Source of the DNA: Daldinia sp. FL1419
Taxonomy: Eukaryota; Ascomycota; Sordariomycetes; Xylariales; Hypoxylaceae
Assembly (NCBI GenBank): GCA_025201765.1
Contig: MU623362.1
Location: 186,001 to 250,000, forward strand
Length of the DNA: 64,000 nt
Direction of reading: 5' to 3'
Both the position numbers and the translations under genes were made by a program. The notes beneath the pieces were generated by a model. That model was not told the DNA's origin and ran no database searches. It worked only from the letters and a program-made list of their open reading frames with translations. Position 1 is the first letter of the stretch, and each line of letters starts with the position of its first letter. Shown here piece after piece: positions 21,343-32,332 of the stretch.

Positions 21343-22384
21343 AGTTCATCATGAAAAGGCCTAATTCTTGTACTATGTGCCGGATTGTATGGGACGGATC
21401 GGGGTATCAGTTAGGGCTTCGCGGATAAGCATTGCTTAAGTGCTAGTGTAAGGAGTTCTAGGCGGAAACGAACACGGCTATAACAGTTACTGTGATTACA
21501 TTGCGTTTTTAAAATACGAAGTCCTTTCGTGTTCGAGGGCCAACAAGGGACTAGGTTAGGAGCAAAGGGGGGGAAAGGTTAAAGATATTATATCGAGACT
21601 AGACCTTAATATATTCCGGCGTAGTCGAGCTACCTGAAATGGAAATTGTCACGTAGTGGGAAAGACGTAGTTCAAGGGCTTGGGGCTCTATTCATAAATT
21701 TAACTCGGAAATATTGGAAATGAGCAAGTATAAAAACGCACAATGTAATATCATGGCTACCTGGCAGCCCTAGATAAAGAACCGTAGCCGCCTTACTGAA
21801 TTTGGACCGGGACATGGTTTACAATATCCGGATTCTGGATATTATGTAGCGCTTGACAGGTTACACTGTTGAACCAACTACCTGGGTGACACGAGATCCC
21901 TTCATCCTTATATCTGGTAGATCATGTGATACGCGAGGATAACATATCTGCTAATTGTATGTGGTTGTTATATTGATATGTTGGCTCGCAACGGCTATTT
22001 ACTGTTTGCTATAACTAAGGTAGTCTATAATACAAACAAGGTCGTTAATATCGTTAATATCTAAACCAGCCACGCGATAAAAGATCCCACGTATTTTGAT
22101 TGGTGTTTTTTTAGTTACAAGATTAGAGTCAAATAGAGTAAGAGAAGCGTTTACTATGCACAACGGCTTCAACCCGATTGTCCCACGGGCCACGGAGGCC
22201 GCCATGACACCCACCTAGCACACGTGAAATACACATCTCAACCTTGTCCCTGCATAAACCTGGTTTAGCGACGCTGTCGAACTACCCGGTTGAACGACCC
22301 GCAACCCGATAAGTTACGTAGTGCGGCAGGCCAGCCTGGTCAACTTGATAACCCATCGTCTTTTTGGCTATATAATAGCATTTA

Positions 22385-22900
22385 CTATTGCGTCAAAAAG
22401 AAAAGGCTGGAGTTGAAACAAACCCACAGTAGGAGGGAATAGGAACAAGAGAACTCGGTTGCAATCACAACTTGGCTCCTTGGCAAAGTCCAGTCCCAAA
22501 GTTCTCCCAACTGTTCCCGGTGCTGCCTGCGGTCATGACGGTATCTTCCCGCTGGCCCAAGCGCCCTGATACCTAAGACTCTCATATCAGATTTGTACCT
22601 TCCCCATAGAAGCTTCGAGAATCGGTTCAAGAGAAAGGGGTCCATTGGCTGGGGAGAAGTGGGCTTGGGTGTTTGGCTGCAGGGTCTTCTGCCGCCCTCG
22701 GAACGATCCTCGCGGCCCCTGTCCGTCTCTTCATCTCGGCTTACCAGGATTGACGTCTCCGCGCACAGTAATACAGTATTAACAGAAGGTATTAACGAAG
22801 TACATACGAACGAGCCGCCAACAACGATGCCAATTTCAAAAGTTTGATGAGATGGTAAACACGCGGGGAAAAGAGAGGCGAGATGGCAGGAGAGTTTCAT
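22385..22900 (-). CDS. Doubtful ORF, 171 codons, no recognised domain
   Basis: From an ATG at 22900 the minus strand is open for 171 codons. The start, MKLSCHLASLFPACLPSHQ, could pass for a weak signal sequence. Later parts are rich in Arg, Ser and Pro (RDEETDRGREDRSEGGRRP). No domain, repeat or family pattern is recognised, and codon choice does not stand out. It may be an orphan gene or chance. Confidence 0.2.
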   Translation of the reverse strand: MKLSCHLASLFPACLPSHQTFEIGIVVGGSFVCTSLIPSVNTVLLCAETSILVSRDEETDRGREDRSEGGRRPCSQTPKPTSPQPMDPFLLNRFSKLLWGRYKSDMRVLGIRALGPAGRYRHDRRQHREQLGELWDWTLPRSQVVIATEFSCSYSLLLWVCFNSSLFFLTQ

Positions 22901-24324
22901 GACCAGCGTAAAAGATAGAATGTCAGTCTGTTGCCAGAGTGAGCGTTGCAACTTCGTAAAGCACAACGCATTGTTCAGCCTCTCTAATTCTAAGCGTATT
23001 AATGGGATTGGCTTGGTAGGATGCTACGTGAACAAGCGTTGCGGAGATATATGGCCATTCAGAATACTGGACTTATGTCGTAGACGCTGAACAACTTTGT
23101 ATGTAAACAAACCCATGCCCCTCACTTTGTAATTATTGGTCAACCGAACTCGGACCCCTCGAAGAGTTTGATCAACATGAATGGATATTGGTTAGAATAA
23201 TAGGAATAACTAATAGTAGTTGATGTTGTTGCTGTTGTTGTTGAAGGATACATACATACCTACAGTAACATAAGTGGTAAATGGGGAATTACCAATAAAG
23301 AGGCAGATTTTCGAGTAAGTACTACGTAGTAGGCAGAATGTAATAGCGGGGTGGCTGGAAAAGTCCTAACCTACACTAGTTTAGAGTTGGCTCTTGCTTC
23401 CATGCTGCTGGACAGATAGATGACATGTACATTAATGAGGTAGGTACATACACTTGGTTTGGTTCCCCAAAGACGACACCCGTCATTGTATGTATGTATA
23501 CCCATCCAAGACTAAACCCATACGGTACTGATATACATCGCATAGGTAGGTTAGTAGCGCGTAGGTAGTACGTAACAATACCGGGCTAAGCATGCGGGCA
23601 TATCCTAAGACAATGTACTAATAACCTCTGGTCAATGCACTGACCCGCCGACTGACCAAGTATTCGGGACTTCTTTTTTTCTGGGTGTTTCTCCAAATTT
23701 CACAAATTTCAAATCCCAGCCTGATGATTCTTGGTCTTACATATCCAATAACCATAATTTTTAGACGCGAGCACATCACTCACTATCTGCTTTTGTGCAA
23801 GTTGGCTGTGCGAGGGTGTGAGGTACCGTGCTTTGCCTGTGTCATTGGAAAGAAAAAAAAAGTCTCGACAAAGCTGATAAATCGTATTTTTTTCTGATTA
23901 TCATCTTTCACAAATCTTTACATCCAAAACCTATTTTTGGTCTGACCGTCCTTTCATAATCTTTCCTAACCTTCTTTTGTCGTCGTCGTCGCCGCCGCGC
24001 TTCCCTACCAACGCGGCTCTCCTAGTATACCTTGAAAGTTACAGCATACGTACATACATACATACATACATCATCTGTCTATGCATGTGTATTCGGGGTT
24101 CTTTCTCGCTCGCAGGTCTTAACCATTGCTATAACATACATCTCATATCAGTGCTATCCATCTAACTTTAAATCTCTGCCCCAGTTCGACCGAAAAACAA
24201 GAGAAAAGAGGTGAACCAAAGAACGATCCCTTTTCTCCTGCAGCCTGCGACTCGACCAGAGTTGGCTAGTATCTAAAGGGAAAGCTAGTTACGGCGGTGT
24301 GTCTTACAAGGTCGGAATCACGGA

Positions 24325-24597
24325 GTAAGTGATTTTTATTTTTTTTTATTTTTTTAGAGCAACATTTCCTATTGAATCCACTAAGTTGGACAGTCCCAGG
24401 AACGCACCACTAAGAGCGCTGTAGTTCTTTGCACGTTAAACTTTAATTGGTATTTTTTATAACTTGAGTGTTCGGTGCTGGGAAATACGGATGAAACTTT
24501 AAATTTTATCTTTTCCCAATTTTAATTTTTTTCCTCTAATTTCTGTTTTTAGGGAATTAAGCTGTCAAACTAACCATAAATTGTTTTTTTGCACTAG
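24325..24597 (+). promoter_or_regulatory. Candidate 5'-UTR intron of the TPR-DnaJ gene
   Basis: A strong donor (GGA then GTAAGT, 24325-24330) is followed by a T-rich tract, a CTAAC sequence and an acceptor (GCACTAG, ending 24597), upstream of the start codon at 24769. Leader introns of this size are common in fungal chaperone and translation genes. The call is inferred from splice signals only. Confidence 0.4.
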
Positions 24598-24768
24598 GAA
24601 CCCTACTAGGATCCAGCATCGAACAGAAGGTTATCGAACAAGAGGAAAGCGTTTGAGGCGGAATCATTGGGAATTTATTATTGCCTTAGGTAATAATAGA
24701 GGTGTGGGAACTTTTTTTTCTTAAATCTACGTACCGCGCTTGACTAAAGCCGAAAACCTCTATTCCAA

Positions 24769-26915
24769 ATGAAGGGCTTATTCAACTCGAAAAAATCCCC
24801 CAAGAAACCTTCTGCATCCGATAGCAGCGAATCTCACCACACCACCAACTATCAAGATAAACCACAGCCCCAAATCCCTCGTTCAGAGCAAACCTCTTCA
24901 GCTGTAAAGCCTACTATCAGCTCTACTAGATCGTCCCCCACCAAAAAACCCTTGCGCCCCGCATCGCCATCCCAACGAGAGCAGCCTAAATCGCGAAGTT
25001 CTCGCTCTTCTGCGAGACATTCCAGCGATCAAGGTTCTTCTTCAAGGCGAAGTAAAATCGACTCTGATATTCATCCTTTAAATTTACCTCCCGAGGAACT
25101 TAAGCGCTTATCTGCTCAGTATAATCTGAACAGTAGGAACTCTGTCGACAAGATGGATCTTGACAAAGATACCCCGGCCGTGCCTCCGACATCGCCACCT
25201 CCTGTACAAACTCAATCTTTTACCATTCCCGTCAACCCTTCTCCTACGAATGGAGTTAAGAAAGAAGTGAATGATGAGCCAGAAGGCCCGGCTCCTCCGC
25301 CTCACAGGTCGAACCCATCCAGCCCGGTTCCTACCGATGCGGAAGCCGCTGAGGCTCACAAGTCTGACGGAAATAGGTTCTTCAAACAGAAGGACTATTC
25401 GCGAGCAATTGCCGAGTACACAAGTGGTATATTTTACGAAATCATATATTATGCTTACTATAACTAACATCTCTACCAGCTATCCAGCTTATGCCCAACG
25501 AACCTACTTATCTTAGTAACCGTGCCGCAGCTCTCATGTCCGACCGCCAATATGAGGCTGCTCTGGAAGACTGCGCTCGAGCTGTGGACCTGGATCCCCA
25601 CAACCCCAAGTACCTGCTACGCTTGGCTCGAATTTACACTAGTCTAGGACGCCCGGAAGAAGCGATGACTACTTTTGGGCGTATCCATCCTCCTGCTTCT
25701 GCCAAGGATATGGCTGCTGCTAAGGAGATGCAGCATCACGTCAGAGCAGCCCAGGATGCCCTGGAACGTGGTACATCTGGTTCTATGGTTTTACACGCAT
25801 TAGACCAAGCCGAGAAATTACTCGGACCCGGAGCGGGCAAGCCTAGAAAGTGGCAATTAATGCGAGGCAATGCGTATCTCAAGATGGGAGGTGCTAACTC
25901 CTTAGGAGAAGCGCAGAACGTCGCGATGGCTATTCTAAGGCAGAATAGCCAAGACCCAGAGGCCCTAGTGTTGCGAGGGCGCGCACTATACGCCCAAGGA
26001 GAGAATGACAAGGCTATCACCCATTTCCGAAAGGCTTTGAGCTGCGACCCCGACTTCAAGGAGGGTATAAAGTGGCTCAGAACTGTCCAGAGGCTAGACA
26101 GAATGAAGGAGGAGGGCAATGCGGAATACAAGGCTGGACGATGGCAAGCTGCTTTCGACAAGTATTCAGCTGCTCTCGAGGTTGATCCTACCAACCGAGG
26201 CACCAACTCCAAGCTCTTGCAAAACAGGGCCCTCTGCCGGCTAAAGTTGAAGCAATTTACCGAAGCAATTGCCGACTGCGACAAGGCTTTCAGCTTGGAT
26301 CCTTCCTATATCAAGGCCAGGAAGACCAAGGCCAATGCATTGGGCCAGGCTGAACGGTGGGAGGACGCCGTCCGTGAATGGAAATCGATCCAGGAGTTGG
26401 ATCCTGAAGACCGAAACATCCCCAAGGAAATCCGCAGAGCCGAGCTAGAACTTAAGAAAAGCCAGCGGAAAGATTACTACAAGATTCTCGGTGTTGGCAA
26501 AGACGCCGACGAGGCTGCTATCAAGAAGGCTTATCGTAAGCTTGCCATCAGGCACCACCCGGACAAGAACCCCAACGACGACGAAGCCGCCGAACGTTTC
26601 AAGGATATCGGTGAAGCTTACGAAACCTTGAGCGACCCTCAGTATGTATTGGCCTCTTATTTCCCATTGCTACTCTTTTGCTAATAATCTCGCAGGAAGC
26701 GTGCTCGCTATGATAGTGGAGACGATCTGATCGACCCCTCCGATATGTTTGGAGGTGGTATGGGAGGCGGTATGGGCGGCGGTATCGACCCGGAGATCCT
26801 TTTCAGCATGATGAACGGCGGTGCCTCCTTCGGTGGTGCGCAAGGCTTCGGAGGCGGTGGTTATGGTGGCCGCTCGCGCCCTCAGGGATTCCCAAGTGGA
26901 TTCCACTTCGGTTGA
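24769..26915 (+). CDS. TPR-DnaJ co-chaperone (DNAJC7/TPR2-like)
   Basis: Proteins of this type join tetratricopeptide repeats, which hold Hsp70/Hsp90 tails, to a J domain that stimulates Hsp70 ATPase; they are usually cytosolic or nuclear. Exons are 24769-25426, 25480-26641 and 26696-26915 (GTATAT and GTATGT donors), 679 residues. Residues 1-195 are Ser/Pro/Lys-rich and probably disordered. TPR units begin near 198 (AEAHKSDGNRFFKQKDYSRA) and continue to about 535. The J domain spans about 549-607, with HPD at 579-581. The C-terminus is Gly/Phe/Met-rich (GGGMGGGMGGG) and ends in FHFG. The stop is TGA at 26913-26915. The same frame remains open for 94 codons after it, described separately. Confidence 0.92.
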
Positions 26916-27200
26916 CAATCCGGGCCTAGTGAGGATATCAATGGCGATTCTGATTATGATCGAGACATTGGCTCCGAGAGTGAGCGGGCACCTTGGGACC
27001 AGTTCGAGTACGGGTCTTCCCATGGTGTGACTTTGGAGGAGAGAATTACCCAATTCCGCTGGTCCCTGATGGCAATAGCGTGCGCGTTCGTGTTTCTGCC
27101 GCTGGAATTGGCCACGACGTTGCTTGTGTTGTATATCTTCAGTGTGCTGGCGAGATTATCGGGCACATTTGCAGGATCCTGTAAAGATGTAGGGACTTAG
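26916..27200 (+). other. In-frame post-stop extension with acidic stretch and membrane segment
   Basis: After the TGA at 26913-26915 the TPR-DnaJ frame is open for 94 codons to TAG at 27198-27200. The peptide would begin QSGPSEDINGDSDYDRDIGS, continue with an acidic Trp/Phe-containing stretch (ERAPWDQFEYGSSHGVTLEE), and then a hydrophobic span rich in Ala/Leu/Val (from MAIACAFVFLPLELATTLL to VLYIFSVLARL). It has no good ATG start of its own: its only internal ATG is just before the hydrophobic span. Whether it is translated (readthrough, alternative splicing) or is a decayed or chance frame cannot be told from sequence alone. Confidence 0.35.
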
Positions 27201-28291
27201 GGGTATAGACGCTTCATCATCGCCGGCGTTAGGGGAATGACATTAAAAGCCATTTACGCGGTATCCTATCTTAGATGCCCTGGAGAGAATTAGGCGACTA
27301 CTTAGGACAACAGCATAGGAACGAGCAAGGGTCTGCTCGCAAAAGAACCAAAAAAACAGGACTAATGATAGACACGTCAATGATAAGCATGAACTGGATT
27401 ACTCTGTAATTGTTGTTTCTTCTTCTCTCTGTTAAGGCGGTGTATTTACTTTTTTTCCTTTGTAATTGTCTAAGGGATGCGTATATGGTTTATATGAATG
27501 CCAACGCGTTACGACAGACGCAGTTGCACGATATCTTGAATTCCAAGGTTACCTTAGGTACCTACCTAACTACCTCTTTTTACATGATAGGTACCCGCTT
27601 TGGCACAGCAATATGTACCTACATATACATATGTCTGCAATACCTAGGTATGTACACGCGATATTACTTACATCGGGAGGTATGGATGTTAGTTATATCG
27701 GTAAAGTTAAGCATACATTAGTATGGATACTCGTACTACACGTACATATACGTACGTACATACCTACGTAACCGTATCCCTCGTATCAAGGTTTTTGGGT
27801 TTGGTTTTTTTTTTGGATTTTTTTTTTTTTGGAGAATGTCCGGCTGCCGGGACTAAAATAGGATGTTACCCTTTTAAGATCGCACCCGCATTTCATATAG
27901 GCAGGATAGGTAAGAACATTACCCACCTACAGCTTCCCTACCCAGCATACCTAGCATACCTAGCAGGCCTAGGTACAATACAGTCAACTTTAACCAACTT
28001 CAGCTTGAACTAGTTGCATAGCTGAACCTTCTCAGCAACATATACCCAATTGTCACCGAGTCCAAGAAAAAATGTAACCTGAATTATCGTAGGATAGCAT
28101 AGTATACTCATTCGATCGACCAAACCCGACCTTTCCGAGCATCCATCCATCCATTCCTCCCTCGTGCGCGCGCAGCAACCAAATCAGCCCACCCCTCCGC
28201 ATACCCAACACATATACGCCACCAATCTCGCCGGCATCACCCCCAGCCTAGGCCAACGTAGCATAGCATAGGGAACCCCAGACACCCAACC
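27201..28291. other. Intergenic with T tracts and TACCTA-rich sequence
   Basis: No gene was recognised. The stretch 27540-27780 is dense in ACCTAC/GTACATA motifs. T-rich runs lie at 27800-27830. CATACCTAGCATACCTAGCA direct repeats are at about 27940-27965, and CATCCATCCATCC at 28141-28154. The MFS promoter should lie in the last few hundred bases. Confidence 0.45.
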
Positions 28292-30142
28292 ATGGCGGGC
28301 TCTCGCATCCCCTGGCGTTTCCTGCCCTTCAGCCGCACGGCGACGCCGGTACAGGCTGCGACGTATCTCCTCGGGATCGCGCTGTTCAGCATCTCGTTCC
28401 TCGTATTCCTCAACTCGGCCGTCTCGTTCGTCATAACGGACCTGCTGGGCGTCAAGACCGGCGTCGGCGATATCGTCGGGACCCTGGGCTTCGTCGACGA
28501 GATCGTCGCGCTGGTGGCTTGTCCGGTTTGGGGGCTGGTGAGCGATCGCCTGGGCGTGCGGTGGGTGGCGGTTTTGGGGTACGGGATTATTGCCGTTAGT
28601 CTGTTCTGCTTCGTCCAGGCCCGCGATGTATACCCCAGCTTGGTCCTTGCTAGGATTGCGTTTGCGCTGGGCGCGACGGCTGCGGCGACTATGGTTACGG
28701 CTATCCTGCCCGTGCTGACGAATGACGAGGCGGCGGCTGCGGATAGGGAGGATGGGTATGATGCGCTACGCGGAGAGGAGACTGAAGATGCTACAAGTCC
28801 TGGTAGTGCGGGATCGAGCCATAAGTCGAGTCATCATCAGAGGGACAGCGTGGCTATGAGTCTAGAGAGCGATGCTACGATTACTCCGGAGATATTTACC
28901 CAGAATCTATCGCGTAATCGGAGAGAAAGCAATAATACGGAGGACTCTTACGGCGTGTATGGTGGTGCAGAGGGTAAAGGCGCCAGACCATCAGCTCTCG
29001 CGGGATACGTTGGCTTGTTCACTGGTTGCGGAGCATTGGTTGCTTTATCTTTGTTCCTGCCGCTACCTACACGATTTTCCAGAAAAGAGGGTGTTACGCC
29101 CGCACAAGCTATCACGCATAGTTTCTACGTCGTAGGTGCTGTCGCTATAGTCGTGGCCGTTTTCGTATTCTTCGGCCTCCGTGGCTTACATGGCGAAGAA
29201 GAGAAGGGTTGGCGTATGCTTCTCGGTTTGCGCAAGCAGCACGACGCTGTGGGACCCAATGGATCCTCAGCAGGGCTGTCCAGGGTAGCACACAACAGAC
29301 CGCTACCATACCGCAAACTTCTGGTCTCATCACTTCGCCTCGGTGTGACAGATAGGCATATCGCGATAGCGTATCTGGGCGGCTTTGTAGCGCGCGCAAG
29401 CACCGTCGCCATTTCACTCTTCATACCGCTCTACGTAAACGCATTTTTCATTAGCAATGGCTATTGCCACGGTTCGCCCAACGACCCATCGCCAGATCTG
29501 AAGAAGGAATGCCGTGCCGCATACGTTCTCGCCTCGATCTTGACCGGTGTTGCACAGCTAGCTGGATTGTTATGTGCCCCTATATTCGGTTACGCTAGTA
29601 GGAAGAGCAACAAGGTGAACATACCCCTTATATTCGCCTCCTTACTCGGTGTAGTGGGGTGGACAGCATTCCCACAGCTCCAGAGTCCCGAATACGCGAA
29701 CGTGAGCGATCGCGGTGGGAGCCCAGCTGTCTTCCTAGTAGTGATACTCGTTGGAATCAGCCAGATTGGCGCGATCGTGTGTAGCCTAGGTTCGATAGGT
29801 CGTGGTGTTCTAACCGCCGACGTACCTATTATATCTACCGATGAGGAAGGCAACGCCGAGACGGATGCCTTGTTGGGACCAAATGCCGGTGGTAGCAGCA
29901 GCAGCGACGCTGTGCCCAGGCGAAAGGAGAAGGCGCTGGTATCCCGCGTGCAACTTAAGGGCTCTATCGCGGGCGTATACTCGTGGTGCGGAGGCGCTGC
30001 GATCCTACTCTTGACTAAACTCGGCGGTTACTTATTCGACGTGACGTCCCGCGGGGCCCCCTTTTACATGATGGCTATTTTCAACGGCGTCTTGTTTGTC
30101 GCGAGTATAGCTATCGGTCTCGTTGCGAGAAGGAGACCGTAG
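28292..30142 (+). CDS. Major facilitator superfamily transporter
   Basis: A single exon of 616 codons from the ATG at 28292. About twelve hydrophobic spans can be placed, beginning at residues 24-45. The segment PVWGLVSDRLGVRWVAVLGY, between spans 2 and 3, is the MFS motif A (G-x-x-x-D-R-x-G-x-R). Two hydrophilic insertions stand out: one after span 4-5 (about 150-230, Ser/Glu-rich) and one between spans 10 and 11 (about 510-550, with GNAETDALLGPNAGG). The long loops and lack of sugar- or drug-transporter signatures leave the substrate unknown. It converges with the DGAT1-type gene, but nothing shows they share a function. Confidence 0.87.
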   Translation: MAGSRIPWRFLPFSRTATPVQAATYLLGIALFSISFLVFLNSAVSFVITDLLGVKTGVGDIVGTLGFVDEIVALVACPVWGLVSDRLGVRWVAVLGYGIIAVSLFCFVQARDVYPSLVLARIAFALGATAAATMVTAILPVLTNDEAAAADREDGYDALRGEETEDATSPGSAGSSHKSSHHQRDSVAMSLESDATITPEIFTQNLSRNRRESNNTEDSYGVYGGAEGKGARPSALAGYVGLFTGCGALVALSLFLPLPTRFSRKEGVTPAQAITHSFYVVGAVAIVVAVFVFFGLRGLHGEEEKGWRMLLGLRKQHDAVGPNGSSAGLSRVAHNRPLPYRKLLVSSLRLGVTDRHIAIAYLGGFVARASTVAISLFIPLYVNAFFISNGYCHGSPNDPSPDLKKECRAAYVLASILTGVAQLAGLLCAPIFGYASRKSNKVNIPLIFASLLGVVGWTAFPQLQSPEYANVSDRGGSPAVFLVVILVGISQIGAIVCSLGSIGRGVLTADVPIISTDEEGNAETDALLGPNAGGSSSSDAVPRRKEKALVSRVQLKGSIAGVYSWCGGAAILLLTKLGGYLFDVTSRGAPFYMMAIFNGVLFVASIAIGLVARRRP

Positions 30143-30617
30143 GTTATGGATTTTTGAGGGCTAGGAAATATTGAAAAGGGGCAACGGAAAGGGGCACGAA
30201 ATCACTGTGATTTTTTTTGCTATAACAATAAGGTAAGATGATGAGTGGGTGTCGATACGAACGAGATGATTTTCTCGCGTTGTAAATTAATCATGGTGGT
30301 CTGTTTAATATACTCGTCTTGAATTGGGGGTTTGTCTTGGGATGAGTCGATTCTAAAGTGCACGGCCCTTACGTATACGGATCTAATAATTGGTGACCTG
30401 ACGAACCTCTCTACTAATTTGATGGTATGGGGTCGTCTAAGCTCTAGAAGCAAAAATGGGATGAACGAAACTGGTGCTCTTATTAAGTCGTGATCTTTTT
30501 TTAGTAACCAACGCCAACACCTGTCTCGAGAAATCAAGATCTAATTACATCGTGTACTTTTTCCCCATTTTCTATCCACAGCCCACGTAAATCGTAGCCC
30601 ATCCTGTCGCACACAAG
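30143..30617. other. Convergent 3' flanks of MFS and DGAT1-type genes
   Basis: No gene was recognised. A T run at 30211-30218 and AT-rich sequence follow the MFS stop, compatible with 3' UTRs from both sides. Confidence 0.45.
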
Positions 30618-32332
30618 CTAGTTCAGCATGGGCGGCTGATTCATAGCCATTCTCTTAGCTACGGACCCGTACTTAGCCTGCCAGGCGTAGAAATAGACCA
30701 GCGCAGCAAAAGGCTGACCTAGGATCGTGAAGGAGACCCAAAATATACAGTTACCGATGAGCCTCCCGTTCGGGCCCTTCATCTTGGAGAACGGCCGCGT
30801 GAACCAGATCAGGGGGATCTGGACAATCATGCCCATGAATGCAACACCTATATCAGCTAAGTATAAGCCTTACTCGGTGTCATAAATTGTAAAAAGGGGT
30901 AAGATACATACCGATGGGGTTCTTAGTAGGTATTCCCACAAGAAGCTCGTGCAGTACGGCAGAAACGAAGAACACAGCAATACTGGCCAACGTCATGTTC
31001 CAGCCCCTACCGATCAAGGGCGAGAAGATGTGCCTCTTCATAAACTGGTAAACGGGTTTGTTCCAGAGCCTCCAGTAGTCTCCCAGGCCAGGTGAATTCC
31101 ACCAATCGTCATAGAAAGAGCGGTCACCGAACCGCATAATCTCAGCCAATGCATTGAGAGCCGATTGGAACAGAGCGAAGAAGCCGGCTAGCCAGATGAC
31201 GAGCGAGATGGTAGAAAGCTTAAGTAGACGCTCCACAATCGATACTAGATCTAAGTGGTCTATCTTGTCGAGCGAATTCCATAGGACCGGCGCTGCGTAC
31301 TGGGCGCTGCAGAACCATATGAAGACGCTCAAGCAAACCACCTCGCCCAATCTCTTTAGGACGAACAACCACCTAATATTCTCCGATCGAGGGTATACCG
31401 GCTGGTAAATAAGAGTCGGGGCCCACCAGAAGTAGGTCAAATTACTCATCGTGATATTTTGGGGATACGGGCATTGTTCGTATAGCTCAGGTAGAATAGC
31501 CAATTCGCCCTTAACCGGGTGGAGGTACGCATGTCGGAGATCCCTATTCGTGAGCGCATATGACAAAACCTTCATGTAAACAATGATGACATGGAGTTCC
31601 GTTATCGTGCCAATTAAGGGGTGGTAGATGTGGAAATAGACGACCCAACTGTGGACAGCCAGGGCTAGAGTCGCGTTAAGGAGGTGAGCAGTCCTGATAA
31701 TCTTCCATTTTGACTCGAAGTTGGCCTGCTGGTCTTCCGTCGGGCTTGCGGACCCTCCTTTACCAGCGGATTGTGCCCGCGAGATCCGTGCTTGCTTGGC
31801 AGCGTACCATTCGAATGAGTAGGCGATGAAGAGATGACAAGGGACCAGTATGTAAAGCAGAAAGCCGAGGAGGACGTCCTGACGGCGGAAATCGTGGCAC
31901 GTTAAACATATTAGGTTCCCGTACTACCGCACATGTAAGTGAATGTTCGACCGACGATATCCGACTATTTGCTAACCTTTTGCATATTCTCGATTACCAA
32001 TCGAAGGTTTCCCACCACTAAATAAGAGTTAACATATCTCGAGCTACGTGATGAAGTGGGTGCGAGGTCATACCTAGCACGATGACCATCAAATTCCTAA
32101 ACCCCAGGAAGCTAGGAGTAGCCGTCGTGTCATGACTGAGAGTAGATGGCCTCGATTCGGAGTGAATAGCAGTAACATGTCTATATTTTCTAAGCGCAAA
32201 TGATTTCTTCTCTCCGCTTGCAAGCTCGGCGGAGGCACCGGTCGGGAACCCGGGCTCTTTCGTGGCGTCGTTTCGTCGAGCAGACGCCTTGCCCGCGGAG
32301 GTCTCGAGACTTGTAGTGGTGGCAGAGTCCAT
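30618..32332 (-). CDS. DGAT1: DGAT1-type diacylglycerol (or sterol) O-acyltransferase, MBOAT family
   Basis: Membrane-bound acyltransferases of this family make triacylglycerol or steryl esters in the ER from acyl-CoA. Exons are 32332-32074, 32017-31977, 31878-30912 and 30847-30618, 498 residues; exon 2 is only 41 nt. The ATG at 32332 (MDSATTTSLETSAG) is preferred over an upstream in-frame GTG. The family signature FYDDWWN is present (GDRSFYDDWWNSPGLGDYWR), with the following W-N-x-P-V-Y motif. The catalytic histidine lies in AVLHELLVGIP. About eight to nine hydrophobic spans are visible. The N-terminus is hydrophilic (about 75 residues). The TM2-loop and the WNxPV block favour DGAT1 over Are1/Are2 sterol acyltransferases, but both belong to the same branch. 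Confidence 0.88.

Larger units (their letters stand above)
21343..24768. other. 3.4 kb gene-poor interval
   Basis: No confident gene was found. Simple repeats include TTGTTGCTGTTGTTGTTG at about 23226-23243 and ACAT repeats at 24052-24071. Multiple ACCTACATA/TAGGTA motifs occur around 23250-23590. A 171-codon open reading frame on the minus strand is listed separately as doubtful. The last 450 bp are probably promoter and 5' UTR of the TPR-DnaJ gene. Confidence 0.4.

Noticed and set aside
22385..22966. 193-codon minus-strand frame as a real secreted protein
   Set aside because: The longest version starts at a non-ATG codon, the composition is erratic and there is no domain; listed only as a doubtful ORF from the ATG at 22900.
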